Positions 1 through 7,965 of a stretch of 64,000 bases of DNA are shown in pieces. Source of the DNA: Streptomyces sp. ISL-1 (GTDB lineage Bacteria > Actinomycetota > Actinomycetes > Streptomycetales > Streptomycetaceae); assembly GCF_018614585.1 (NCBI RefSeq), contig NZ_JAGGOI010000029.1, positions 240,815-304,814 of the forward strand, in the 5' to 3' direction. A program made the position numbers and the translations under genes. A model generated the notes under the pieces. It made no database searches. It worked only from the letters and a program-made list of their open reading frames with translations, and was not told where the DNA came from. Numbering within the stretch: the stretch's first letter is position 1; each line of letters starts with the position of its first letter.

Positions 1-102
1 TGCGTTGCTGGCTTGCGTGATCGTTATCAATCTTGCTTGGGCTGTCGGACAGTGCCGTATGCTGCGTGGTCAGTTGGCGCGGGGGAGAAGCGGCAACTGG
101 AG

Positions 103-363
103 ATGACAGAGCAGGGTCCTGAGGAGAACGCTGCGGCGCAGCCCGGCGCTATGGGGCTTGAGGAGCTTCAGGCGCTGCCGGCGACGGTGAATGTGGTAAC
201 GGCTGCGCGGGCTTTGGGGATTGGGCCGAGCAAGGCGTATGCGCTGATCAGGAGTGGTGAGTTCCCGGTCAAGACGCTGCCGCTGGGTAACACGGTGCGT
301 GTGCCGACGGCGGCGTTGTGGAAGGCGCTGGGTGTTGAGGCGCTGACGGCTGCGCGGGGGTGA
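103..363 (+). CDS. Excisionase-like helix-turn-helix protein
   Basis: Small protein of about 86 residues. The middle (TAARALGIGPSKAYALIRSG) reads as an HTH_17/excisionase-type winged helix, followed by the typical beta-hairpin and a basic C-terminus. I chose the ATG at 103 (MTEQGPEEN) because the purine run GGGGGAGAAG lies about 12 bases upstream and the preceding codons are not protein-like; the open frame extends back to position 13. It sits just upstream of a serine recombinase fragment, so it may act as recombination directionality factor or element regulator. The family is seen; the role is inferred. Confidence 0.75.
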   Translation: MTEQGPEENAAAQPGAMGLEELQALPATVNVVTAARALGIGPSKAYALIRSGEFPVKTLPLGNTVRVPTAALWKALGVEALTAARG

Positions 364-485
364 ACGCCTAGCGGGTGGCATATGCCCGCCTCATGGTGTG
401 AGGCAACCTTTGCAGCAATGTGACCTACCTTGGTTACAGTTATATGTGTCACTGGGGGTCGGTCCAACGCGAGGGGAGCTGCCAG

Positions 486-1445
486 GTGCCACGGCTGTAC
501 GGGTTCGAGGACATGGCGTACCGGCGGCTGCGCGAGCCGGAGGCGGCTGCTCTCCGACAGGCGGCTAGCCGCCGCTTGGAGGAGCAGTCGTATCCGGCGA
601 TCACGGACTGGATGAACGCCGAGGGGCATCGGACGACGCGCGGTGGTGTGTGGCGGCCGGCCGCCTTGGCGAACGTGCTGGACCACCCGGCGATTGCTGG
701 CCTTACTGAGGACGAGAACGGTGAGCTGGTGAGCAGCGGTGGCCCGCAGATCATCACGCCCGAGGAGTTCCTGGCCATCCGCGCGCTCCGCCCGTCCAAC
801 GATCCCGCCAATGACCGGGCGGAGCAGCGTGAGTACCTCCTGACGGGCGGCGCGAGTGTGTGCGGCCTGTGCACGAAGTGGCTCGACGCGTCGCCCTCGG
901 GAAGTGGGAGCCGGGGCTACCGGTGCACCCCGAGCACGCGGCAGCATCCTGGCGGCTGCGGCAAGGTGCGGATCAATGCTGACCTGCTGGAAACGTACGT
1001 GGCGGAGCACGTTCTGGCGGAGCTGGCCAAGCCTGAGGTGCATGCCCTTCTGGAAGCGGCGCGGGATCAGGTGCTCGTTGAGGTTGAGCAGTTGCGCAAG
1101 GACATCCAAGCGGCCCGTGCGCAGCAGAAGGAGCTCGGGGAGGACTATGCCCGGCGGGAGATTTCGAAGGAGTCTTTCAAGACGGCCGACCGAGAGTTGT
1201 CGAAGAGTATCCGGGATGCCGAGGTGCGGGTACGGATCCTGGAGCAGGTCAAGAACGCGCCGTTGGGCGGCGTGCCCGACTTGGTGCGGTGGTGGAAGCA
1301 TGCGCCGCTGCGTTCCAAGAAGGGGCTGGTGATGCTGATGCTGGAGCAGGTGGTGGTGTATCCGGCTGCGTCCCGTGGGTCGCGCACGGTGGACAGCGAT
1401 CGCGTGGCGTTGCACTGGCGTAGCTGGACCCAGGTCCCGGCGTAG
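486..1445 (+). CDS. Large serine recombinase lacking its catalytic domain
   Basis: Protein of about 319 residues with the C-terminal half of a large serine integrase. It has a recombinase domain (EPEAAALRQAASRRL to LDHPAIAGL, residues 10-70), a zinc beta-ribbon with CGLC and C-terminal CGK cysteines (residues 120-160), then a charged coiled coil and a C-terminal tail (VVVYPA). The N-terminal resolvase domain, about 140 residues with the nucleophilic serine, is absent. The GTG at 486 has a strong ribosome site GAGGGGAG at 471-478, so translation of this short form is plausible. The frame is open upstream to 420. It is either a truncated integrase remnant or a stand-alone DNA-binding recombinase half. 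It cannot cut DNA alone. Confidence 0.75.
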   Translation: MPRLYGFEDMAYRRLREPEAAALRQAASRRLEEQSYPAITDWMNAEGHRTTRGGVWRPAALANVLDHPAIAGLTEDENGELVSSGGPQIITPEEFLAIRALRPSNDPANDRAEQREYLLTGGASVCGLCTKWLDASPSGSGSRGYRCTPSTRQHPGGCGKVRINADLLETYVAEHVLAELAKPEVHALLEAARDQVLVEVEQLRKDIQAARAQQKELGEDYARREISKESFKTADRELSKSIRDAEVRVRILEQVKNAPLGGVPDLVRWWKHAPLRSKKGLVMLMLEQVVVYPAASRGSRTVDSDRVALHWRSWTQVPA

Positions 1446-1482
1446 CTGCCGCAGGTCTATTAGGTCCAGTTCGTACAGGTGG

Positions 1483-1508
1483 GCCCGGGTTCCACAGTGA
1501 ACCCGGGC
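1483..1508. terminator. Bidirectional hairpin terminator
   Basis: The 9-bp perfect stem GCCCGGGTT / AACCCGGGC has an 8-base loop. It lies between the recombinase gene and the convergent PucR-type gene, so it probably terminates both. There is no T-tract, as is common in Streptomyces. Confidence 0.7.
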
Positions 1509-1538
1509 TCGCGCCCGTCTAGTCCTTTGGGTAGTCCT

Positions 1539-3167
1539 CTATCCAGCCGGCGGGAGGTGTGTCTCCGCGCTCGGATCCAGGAAGCGATCGAAGAAGCCTT
1601 GGTGAGAGATGCCGCACGCGCGTGGGGGCGTCGGGATGTCACCGGCAATGAACAGGGCGATGACCAGGTCATGGCCTCCCGAAGCGCCCGCCAGGAGGGT
1701 TCGCTGTAGCAGCCGTTCCGCGCTTCGCAAGTGTCCACGGACGGTCTGTGGGTGTATGCCGAGCTCCGTTGCTGCGCAGTCGGCGCTGGCATTGTGGGCG
1801 AACCACACGCGGAGAGTTCGCCTCAGGTTCCGGTCATCCTGGTTCAGCGGAGCGAGCGTCATCTCAGCCCACGCTTTGGTCGAGGGCGTGGACAGCAACT
1901 CTTGGAGGCCTGCCTCGGCTTGGTCCGAGTTCTTGCGGCGACCAACTGGAGCTGCCGCGTCGATCTGGAGCGCCAGGTCGAGTACGGCGCAGGCCTGCAC
2001 GTCGCTGAGGTCGAGTTGAAGCAGTTCAGCGGCCTTCTTGAAGCGGCTGGCGACGGTGTTGCGGTGCACATCGAGGACCTTGGCCACTTTGGTCGTGGGA
2101 AACGCCAGGGCGAGGCGGACGGTGGTGAAGAGGTCGTCTCGTTCTGCCCGAGAGGCGTTGATGAGCGGCTGCAGGAATGCCTCTGCCCAGTGGTACGCCT
2201 CTTCCTGATCGATTACGGCCGTGAGCTGTGCGTGGCTGTTGTACTGCCACGCTCGCTCCGGTAGGTGCTGAGCGACGCTCAGAGCGCGGGCCGCGTCCCG
2301 ATATGCGTCGGCCGTATGCGCGAGAGCTGCGGCCTCACTGATCCCGAGATAATGGCCGTACAGGGCCGCTGTGACCCTGCGCAGTGTGGCGTCGACCGAC
2401 TCGCTGCCTTGTGCCGACGGGGGTTCGTTGTCTGCGGGCGCGACAACGATGAGATGGTTGTCGTAAGCCGGGCATGGGACCAGCAGAGCCCCGTCGATGA
2501 GTGCCGGTTCCGGAGTGGGCATTGTCACCCCCGGCGGCGATGGATTCCTGATCTCTTGCTGGATGATCTCTGCCGTGTAATGGCGGTCTCCTGTGGAGCA
2601 GTCCACGATGTAGACGCGGACGGTGTCGGCCAGCGCGCCGGATGCGAGGCTGGCGGCCGCACGGCGAGCAAACGTCGCCTGGCCGCTCATCAGCAGTTGC
2701 AAGATCGCCACATGCACTTCTGCGGCGGCTTCGTGTACCTGGTGCCAGGCATGCTCGAGACTGAGGGCTGGCAGGAGGAGCGCCAGGACATCGGCAACGC
2801 GGGAAACCGCCTCGGCTGCTTCTGGCGGATATGGCTTGGTCCGGGCCGCCGCCAGGACGGCATGGGGGGCCTCGGGTCCGATGGCGAACAGCCGGGCCTT
2901 CAACGCCCTCTCGTCCAGTACCGCCGACTTCAGCTCCCCGGCAGCCACACGCGAGATCTCATCCGCTGCTGGGGCAAGGACCTCGTGGGCAGCCTTTGAT
3001 GAGGCGGCGAGAGGAAAGCCGTCGGAATTGGTGAGCATCACGTGGCCATCGACAACCTCCGCCAGCCATCCGACCAGGCGGCGCAGATTGGGAGCTATGG
3101 CTTGGCGCCGGATCTGCTGAAGGAGCCTGCGCTCCAGCCGTTCCTGTCGCCTTTCATGGCCGACCAT
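1539..3167 (-). CDS. PucR/CdaR-type transcriptional regulator
   Basis: Protein of about 542 residues. The N-terminal and central part is a sensor-like region (VVDGHVMLTNSDGFPLA; later LIVVAPADN). The C-terminal third carries two helix-turn-helix segments with the PucR signature: LALAFPTTKVAKVLDVHRNTVASRFKKAAELL, and a second one near the end (TELGIHPQTVRGHLRSAERLL). The start is uncertain. ATG at 3167 (MVGHERRQ) is where protein-like sequence begins, but its ribosome site is weak and the frame is open to 3332. The tandem C-terminal HTH is unusual for PucR proteins, which normally have one. It is monocistronic and convergent with the recombinase. Regulators of this class usually control differentiation or purine use; the target here is unknown. 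Confidence 0.7.
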   Translation of the reverse strand: MVGHERRQERLERRLLQQIRRQAIAPNLRRLVGWLAEVVDGHVMLTNSDGFPLAASSKAAHEVLAPAADEISRVAAGELKSAVLDERALKARLFAIGPEAPHAVLAAARTKPYPPEAAEAVSRVADVLALLLPALSLEHAWHQVHEAAAEVHVAILQLLMSGQATFARRAAASLASGALADTVRVYIVDCSTGDRHYTAEIIQQEIRNPSPPGVTMPTPEPALIDGALLVPCPAYDNHLIVVAPADNEPPSAQGSESVDATLRRVTAALYGHYLGISEAAALAHTADAYRDAARALSVAQHLPERAWQYNSHAQLTAVIDQEEAYHWAEAFLQPLINASRAERDDLFTTVRLALAFPTTKVAKVLDVHRNTVASRFKKAAELLQLDLSDVQACAVLDLALQIDAAAPVGRRKNSDQAEAGLQELLSTPSTKAWAEMTLAPLNQDDRNLRRTLRVWFAHNASADCAATELGIHPQTVRGHLRSAERLLQRTLLAGASGGHDLVIALFIAGDIPTPPRACGISHQGFFDRFLDPSAETHLPPAG

Positions 3168-3700
3168 GCACACCGCGGGCACCCCCAGACGCCGCTTGGA
3201 CCGAGCAGCAGTGCGGCGGGGCCCACGTGGGGTAAGCGCCGTGCACCCGCGCGGGCGGCGCCAGTGGGGTGGCGCCAGCGGCAGATTGAACGTCAACTTT
3301 GCGCCATCATCAAAATATTTGCCCGAGTACATGTCAACGTCACCAAAACCACGGGGCTTTGAGGGCGTGACGAACGCGTCAGAGGGTAGGTGGGCCGGTT
3401 TACCTGCATAGATACATCAAGCCACTTGACGTTCGGAGAGCCGACGCATGGCGGGGAGCCTCCACGTTCGACCGACAACGGTCGTCTTTGCTGGTGTGCG
3501 CCGCGATAAGGAGTGGTCCATGCACTGTGCACCGGGAGTCAGCACCATGGCTGGTTTCTGGCTAGCGTCGCCTACGCCGTCGAAGCGCGGATTCCGCTTA
3601 CCGCGCAGGTCAGCTTGCGCACGCACGCGCAGACCACCCCGACGACGCGATGACCGGCTGACGTGGAGCGCGGACGCCGGTCTCTTACGGGAGGAATGGC
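3168..3700. other. Intergenic region without a recognisable gene
   Basis: About 530 bases between the PucR-type gene and a small plus-strand gene. The open frames here give arginine-rich, low-complexity translations and no motif. It probably holds the divergent promoters. Confidence 0.5.
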
Positions 3701-3892
3701 ATGGCCGAGCTCGATCTGGAACGCGTCGCCGCACTGTCGAAGGAGCCCTCGCGCGTACTCAATCCCGACATGGCGCCGGCGGATGCGGCGAGAGCTGCGC
3801 GCATGGCCGTGGACCTGCTCGCCGTGATGCCGGACTCGGAGAAGCCCGTGCGGAGGCTGGCAGGTGAGGACGATGGCGCTTCCTCCCCATAG
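3701..3892 (+). CDS. Small hypothetical protein (63 aa)
   Basis: The ATG is preceded by a near-perfect ribosome site GGGAGGA 6 bases upstream. The product (MAELDLERVAALSKEPSRVL...) is acidic and helical with no membrane segment and no family I recognise. It lies between the PucR regulator and the ParB gene of the phage-like region, with its own upstream gap of about 500 bases. The call rests on the ribosome site and amino-acid composition. Confidence 0.55.
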   Translation: MAELDLERVAALSKEPSRVLNPDMAPADAARAARMAVDLLAVMPDSEKPVRRLAGEDDGASSP

Positions 3893-4081
3893 ATAGATGA
3901 CATTGTTGAAGGCGTGATGTACGTTCGTGACGCCGGCCGGGGACATCTGTCGCAGCGTCCCAACCGGCAGCGCCGTGCTGTACGGCGGCGCCCTTCCCTG
4001 CTCCTCGCGGGTGGCCGACCCCCCGCGCCCCGCCCGCGAGGAGCTGGCCGCAATCGGTGCGGTCGTTGGGGTGCGTGATGG

Positions 4082-4125
4082 GAGTCGAGCCCGTCGCGGT
4101 CGTGAGACCGCGGCGGGCTCGACTC
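4082..4125. terminator. Long stem-loop, probable terminator
   Basis: A 20-bp stem with one mismatch (arms 4082-4101 and 4106-4125, outer part GAGTCGAGCCCG / CGGGCTCGACTC) and a tight loop. It follows the small gene and precedes the AT-rich parB promoter region. Confidence 0.65.
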
Positions 4126-4209
4126 GTATCCGGGTGCCGTGCGGCTCCCGGCGCCCTTGCATCCGCCTTCCCCTCCCGGCGGCCGGACGAGTCGCCGGAG
4201 AAGTCCGGT

Positions 4210-4229
4210 GAATTCCAAATTTGGAATTC
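4210..4229. repeat. Perfect 20-bp AT-rich palindrome
   Basis: GAATTCCAAATTTGGAATTC equals its own reverse complement. It lies about 120 bases upstream of parB in a markedly AT-rich patch of otherwise GC-rich DNA. It could be an operator or a partition/centromere-like site for the ParB protein. It does not match the chromosomal parS consensus. Confidence 0.7.
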
Positions 4230-4251
4230 GGAAATTAAAAGGAATTCCCAC

Positions 4252-4284
4252 TTGCTTTAGAGGTGTATGCGATTAAGATATAAG
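4252..4284 (+). promoter_or_regulatory. Probable parB promoter with shared TAAGATATAAG motif
   Basis: TTGCTT (4252-4257) and TAAGAT (4274-4279) are spaced by 16 bases, like a housekeeping-sigma promoter. The 11-mer TAAGATATAAG at 4274-4284 recurs at 5606-5616 before the next gene group, which suggests common control. Confidence 0.5.
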
Positions 4285-4348
4285 TGTAAGAACAAAGGGA
4301 AAACCACACAGGACGGTTTTCCTCGGAATTAAGGAAGGCGCGGGAGAA

Positions 4349-5470
4349 ATGTTCACGAACCTCAAGATTGAAGAGATCGCCCCCAACCCCGACCAGCCCC
4401 GTAAGTTCTTCGACGAGGAGGCGCACGAGGAGCTGAAGGGCAGCATCACGGAGAACGGCCTCCTTCAGCCGGTCGTTGTTCGCCCGGTCGAGGGTGCCAA
4501 GGTCCCGTACATGCTGATCGCGGGCGAGCGCCGGTGGAGGGCTTGCAAGGCGGCCGGCCTGGAGGTCGTCCCGGCCAAGGTCATCGAGGGTGCCAGCGAG
4601 GAGCAGGCGTACGTCCTCAGCATCGCTGAGAACGTAAACCGTGCGGACATGACGATCATGGAGGAGGCCGGTGCGTACGCCGACCTCAAGGCCGCCGGAT
4701 GGACCCCGGCGAAGATCGCCAAGCAGTTCGGCAAGACGGAGACGCACATCACGTGGCGGCTGGGTCTGCTGACCCTCCGCCCGGAAGTGGCGGAGATGGT
4801 CGACAAGGGGCAGATCAAGAACAACCTGGCCTGGCACATCGCCCAGCTCAGCCCGGCGAACCAGATGGTGGCGGCCATGCGGTACGTGCGCGGCGACTTC
4901 GACAGCGAGGCCGAGGCGCAGCACTTCGCCAACGGCCTCAAGATGATGGAGCAGCAGACCTCCCTTACCAACGAGAAGGCACCGACGGCCGAGGAGGAGG
5001 ACAAGCGCAAGAAGGCCAAGGCCAAGGCGAAGGATGGGCTCGGCAGGGCCGAGGAGGTCCTGATCCCGCTGCTGGAGGAGCTGGCGGAGAAGAAGCCCGA
5101 AGACCTGGCCGTCATCCTGGGCGACGACCTCGCCCGCCACCTGCGGGTCGTCGGCCGCCTCCACGCCAAGGTTCAGATGGTTCGGAACCTGCTGAGCAAG
5201 GCCCAGGGCATCCAGCGGGCCATGGAGCAGGAGTTCAACAAGGCGGCCGTCGAGGTCCAGCAGGAGGCGGCGGCGAAGAAGGGCGAAGAGGCGGCGAAGT
5301 CCGAGGCGGCCGAGGCTGAGGAGCCCGAGGCCAAGGCGGCGGCTAAGCCGCAGCCCACGGAGAAGAAGGCAGCTGCGAAGCCCGCGGCCCCGAAGCCCGC
5401 GGCGGCCACCACCTCCAAGGCCCCGGCGCGGCGGACGCCCGCCAAGAAGGCCGAAGCTGCGGCGAAGTAG
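4349..5470 (+). CDS. ParB/RepB/Spo0J-family protein with Lys/Ala-rich tail
   Basis: 373 residues. The N-terminal ParB domain (IAPNPDQPRKFFDEEAHEEL; GLLQPVVVRPV; AGERRWRACKAAG, residues 10-70) includes the GERR nucleotide-binding motif. A helix-turn-helix follows (GWTPAKIAKQFGKTETHITWRLGLL, about residues 110-135). The last 110 residues are a histone H1-like Lys/Ala/Pro tail. There is no ParA gene beside it, which is typical of phage and integrative-element ParB proteins that act as DNA-binding or partition factors. The ribosome site AAGGAAGG lies 12-18 bases before the ATG. The upstream palindrome at 4210 and the AT-rich promoter belong to this transcription unit. Confidence 0.85.
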   Translation: MFTNLKIEEIAPNPDQPRKFFDEEAHEELKGSITENGLLQPVVVRPVEGAKVPYMLIAGERRWRACKAAGLEVVPAKVIEGASEEQAYVLSIAENVNRADMTIMEEAGAYADLKAAGWTPAKIAKQFGKTETHITWRLGLLTLRPEVAEMVDKGQIKNNLAWHIAQLSPANQMVAAMRYVRGDFDSEAEAQHFANGLKMMEQQTSLTNEKAPTAEEEDKRKKAKAKAKDGLGRAEEVLIPLLEELAEKKPEDLAVILGDDLARHLRVVGRLHAKVQMVRNLLSKAQGIQRAMEQEFNKAAVEVQQEAAAKKGEEAAKSEAAEAEEPEAKAAAKPQPTEKKAAAKPAAPKPAAATTSKAPARRTPAKKAEAAAK

Positions 5471-5473
5471 AGC

Positions 5474-5503
5474 AGAGGGGGCGCGGCGGTGGCCGCGCCC
5501 TCT
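5474..5503 (+). terminator. Terminator after parB
   Basis: Stem AGAGGG(G)GCGCGGC / GCCGCGCCCTCT with a short GGTG loop, beginning 3 bases after the parB stop codon. Confidence 0.75.
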
Positions 5504-5605
5504 CTTCCCTCCAGGGCGAAGCGTGGGCGCGGCCGGGCTTCCGGCGGCGCCCGCTTTATTTCCAATTTGCCTCCGAATTCCATGTTAATAGAGCAGTAAT
5601 TGTCA

Positions 5606-5616
5606 TAAGATATAAG
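5606..5616 (+). promoter_or_regulatory. Second copy of the TAAGATATAAG promoter/operator motif
   Basis: Identical 11-mer to 4274-4284, again in an AT-rich patch 25-35 bases before a start codon (GTG 5641, ribosome site GGAAAGGAA). TAAGAT fits a -10 element; the -35 is weak. It is either a shared regulator site or a shared phage promoter. Confidence 0.5.
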
Positions 5617-5640
5617 CAAGAGTAACGGAAAGGAATTACG

Positions 5641-5863
5641 GTGGCGATTGAATTTCAGGGCAAGGTCTGGACCCTCGCATCGGATGACGGCTACGCCAAC
5701 CCCCGGGGGCCCGGTCGCCCAGCTCACCGTGGAGGCGGTCAGCGAGGCCAAAAAGGCCCACGAGGAGCGGCGGCACCTGGACTGCGTGAACTGGACCCAC
5801 GCCGCGAACTGGATGCTGGAAGGGTTCTGGATAACGGATTCCAGCGAGGCGTCCGGCCAATGA
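5641..5863 (+). pseudogene. Small phage-type protein, frameshifted in a C5G5 run
   Basis: The GTG at 5641 has a clear ribosome site. The frame starts VAIEFQGKVWTLASDDGYANP, but sensible coding continues in another frame as GGPVAQLTVEAVSEAKK...WITDSSEASGQ, ending at 5863. The switch falls in CCCCCGGGGG at about 5701-5710 and is fixed by removing one C. The restored product is about 73 residues with no family I recognise. It is either a true single-base mutation or a sequencing error in a homopolymer. Confidence 0.55.
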
Positions 5864-6084
5864 GCGCCGGTGGGGGCGCGGCGCTGCGCGCCCCCACCAC
5901 TTCCGGAGCAGTGCCCGCTCCGGTGGGCGTCGAGCCGTGCGCGCACGGCGGCGCGCTCTCCCTGCGCGCACGGTGCCGCTCAGGTCCTTGCTGGCCCGAG
6001 CGGGGCGGCATCATCGGTCACCCGGGCCCGCCGGCGGCAGCGTCGACGGGCCCGGCGTCTGAGCACCACGAAAGGAATGGCCAA

Positions 6085-6498
6085 GTGCTCACCCTGTTCA
6101 CCAACCGCTACCAGGCGTACCGGCCCCCGCAAGGGGTGCCGGTTCGTATCACCCTGGGTGGCGTCCGCTTCAAGCTCCCCTACTCCCTCACCCACTCGGT
6201 GCGGGAGCTCGCGCCGCGTCGGGACTACCTCTCCTTGCCTGAGCCCGAGTTCACCACGGCGTACCGGGCCGACCTCGACCAGCTCGGGCCCGAGCGGATC
6301 GCGGCGCGGCTTCACCAGATTGCAGGGGTCGAGGGCGATCACCGCCTGGTGCTGCTCTGCTTCGAGGACCTGGCCAAGCCGGGCCTGTGGTGTCACCGCA
6401 GGGTGTTCGCCTCCTGGTGGAAGGAACGCACTGGGGATGAAGTGCGGGAACTGTCCCCCATGGAGGACGACCACTATCAGCAGGGAACCTTGATATGA
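6085..6498 (+). CDS. DUF488-like protein
   Basis: 137 residues starting at GTG 6085, with AAAGGA about 9 bases upstream. The C-terminal part carries the DUF488 hallmark: a hydrophobic strand ending LLCFED, then CHRRVFASWW, so a cysteine and a Cys-His-Arg triad are present. The N-terminus (TNRYQAYRPPQGVPVRITLG) is typical of phage-borne versions. DUF488 function is poorly defined. It sits in the early block between parB and the DNA-modification gene and may act in host takeover or modification; that is inference. Confidence 0.7.
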   Translation: MLTLFTNRYQAYRPPQGVPVRITLGGVRFKLPYSLTHSVRELAPRRDYLSLPEPEFTTAYRADLDQLGPERIAARLHQIAGVEGDHRLVLLCFEDLAKPGLWCHRRVFASWWKERTGDEVRELSPMEDDHYQQGTLI

Positions 6499-6572
6499 GC
6501 GTCGGAACCACTACCTAAAGATAGGTGACATGATTCCAAGGAGCTGTGCGCTCCTTGTTTAAGGTTCCAGCG

Positions 6573-6609
6573 CAGCGCCCGGCCCGGCACCCGCCGAGGC
6601 CGGGCGCTG
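6573..6609 (+). terminator. GC-rich hairpin between DUF488-like and methyltransferase genes
   Basis: 12-bp stem CAGCGCCCGGCC / GGCCGGGCGCTG, followed 19 bases later by the methyltransferase ATG. A smaller hairpin (AAGGAGC / GCTCCTT) lies just before it. It is a terminator or a leader structure. Confidence 0.6.
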
Positions 6610-6628
6610 TCGTTCGTCGGGAGGCGAG

Positions 6629-7963
6629 ATGTTCCAGGGCACCATTCCGGGCCCGATGCGCTCGATCGTGCGCGAGACGGCCAACCAGTGGCCGCGCGGC
6701 CCGGTGTATGTGCCGTGCTGCGGCAACTTCACCATCGAGCGGTCGTTGGCCGGTATGGGCTTCGCCCTGCACTCCTCCGACGTGTCCATCTACTCGAGCG
6801 CGGTCGGCCGATGGCTCACCCGGCAGCCGGTCGGCATCCGGCTCCGCGAGGAGAGCCGAGACGAACTCGGCTGGCTCGCGGACTCTTTGGACGACGGTGT
6901 CGGCACGGTCGCGGCGTTGATGCTGGGCACACGGTTCCTGGCCAGCGTCGGCCGAGACGGGCTGTGGCACGAGCGGGTGGTGCGCTCCTACCGGGAGCAG
7001 TGGAAGGCCAAGCACGCGGAGACGGCCAAGCGGCTGTCCGGCTCGGACATCGAACTGGCCTCCTACGAGGTGGAGGACGTGCGCTCCTGGCTCCAGAAGG
7101 TTCCCCGCGACGCTCCGGTGTGCTCCTTCCCTCCCTTCTACGGCGGCGGCTACGAGAAGCTGTACGAGCCGTTGGAAGCCCACTTCACCTGGGATGCGCC
7201 CCAGTACGAGCCGTTGTCGGACGCGGACGTGGTCGACGTGCTCGGCGCGATCACGGACCGGCCGTACTGGCTGACCGCCTCCAACCACAACGTGCCCGAG
7301 CTGCACTCGTATCTGCGCGGCGTGATCAAGGCGACGCCGCGCGCCGCTCCCTTCTACGTGTACGCCAGCGAGGCTCCGACGCGGATCGTTGCCCCGCGTC
7401 AGGCGATTGAGCCGGTGAAGGCTCCCCGCCTGCGTGAGGGAGATGAACTGGTGGGCCCGCTCACGTTGTCGCTGTTGAAGCCGGGCCAGTTCAACGCGCT
7501 GCGCTCCCGGTACCTCAACCCGAAGATCGCGCCGGGCGCGGCGAACCTGGCCGTCGCGGTCCGGGACGGGGGTGGGCGGCTGCTCGGTGTGTTTGCCATG
7601 GCTCCGAGCACGTTCACGCCGGACGAGGCGTACGTGCTCTCGGACTTCGCGGTCGCGCCGACCGACTATCCGCGGTTGTCGAAGCTGATCGTGCTGGCGG
7701 CCACCAGCGCCGAGGCGCAGTTGCTGTGTCAGCGGGCGTTCTCGCGGCGCATCCGGCGGGTGGCGACGACCGCGTTCAGCAACAACCCGGTGTCGATGAA
7801 GTACCGCGGGCTGCTGCGGCTGACCAAGCGCAGCCCGTCGAACGAGGACGGCTGGAAGTTCCAGCTCCAGTACCAGGGGGTCATGGGCCAGCACACGCTG
7901 GCCGAGGCCCTTCAGATGTGGGCGAAGCGGTGGGGCGCCCCGACGACGAAGACGGGAGTCTGA
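6629..7963 (+). CDS. Phage adenine methyltransferase fused to a possible Mom/GNAT-like domain
   Basis: 444 residues. The N-terminal half has a SAM-pocket-like motif (YVPCCGNFTIE, about residues 28-38) and a catalytic FPPF variant of the DPPY motif (CSFPPFYGGGYEKLYEPL, about residue 170), as in D12-type N6-adenine methylases. The C-terminal half (residues 275-430) carries YVLSDFAVAPTDYPRLSKLIVL and TTAFSNNPVSMKYRG, which I read as a Mom/GNAT-like fold. Its role is probably DNA modification to evade host restriction. GGGAGGCGAG precedes the ATG. The next gene starts 3 bases after the stop, so they form an operon. The methyltransferase call is firm; the second domain is less so. Confidence 0.7.
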   Translation: MFQGTIPGPMRSIVRETANQWPRGPVYVPCCGNFTIERSLAGMGFALHSSDVSIYSSAVGRWLTRQPVGIRLREESRDELGWLADSLDDGVGTVAALMLGTRFLASVGRDGLWHERVVRSYREQWKAKHAETAKRLSGSDIELASYEVEDVRSWLQKVPRDAPVCSFPPFYGGGYEKLYEPLEAHFTWDAPQYEPLSDADVVDVLGAITDRPYWLTASNHNVPELHSYLRGVIKATPRAAPFYVYASEAPTRIVAPRQAIEPVKAPRLREGDELVGPLTLSLLKPGQFNALRSRYLNPKIAPGAANLAVAVRDGGGRLLGVFAMAPSTFTPDEAYVLSDFAVAPTDYPRLSKLIVLAATSAEAQLLCQRAFSRRIRRVATTAFSNNPVSMKYRGLLRLTKRSPSNEDGWKFQLQYQGVMGQHTLAEALQMWAKRWGAPTTKTGV

Positions 7964-7965
7964 CC

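Noticed and set aside
4210..4229. Chromosomal-type parS site for the ParB protein
   Set aside because: The palindrome does not resemble the TGTTTCACGTGAAACA consensus. It may still be an element-specific site.
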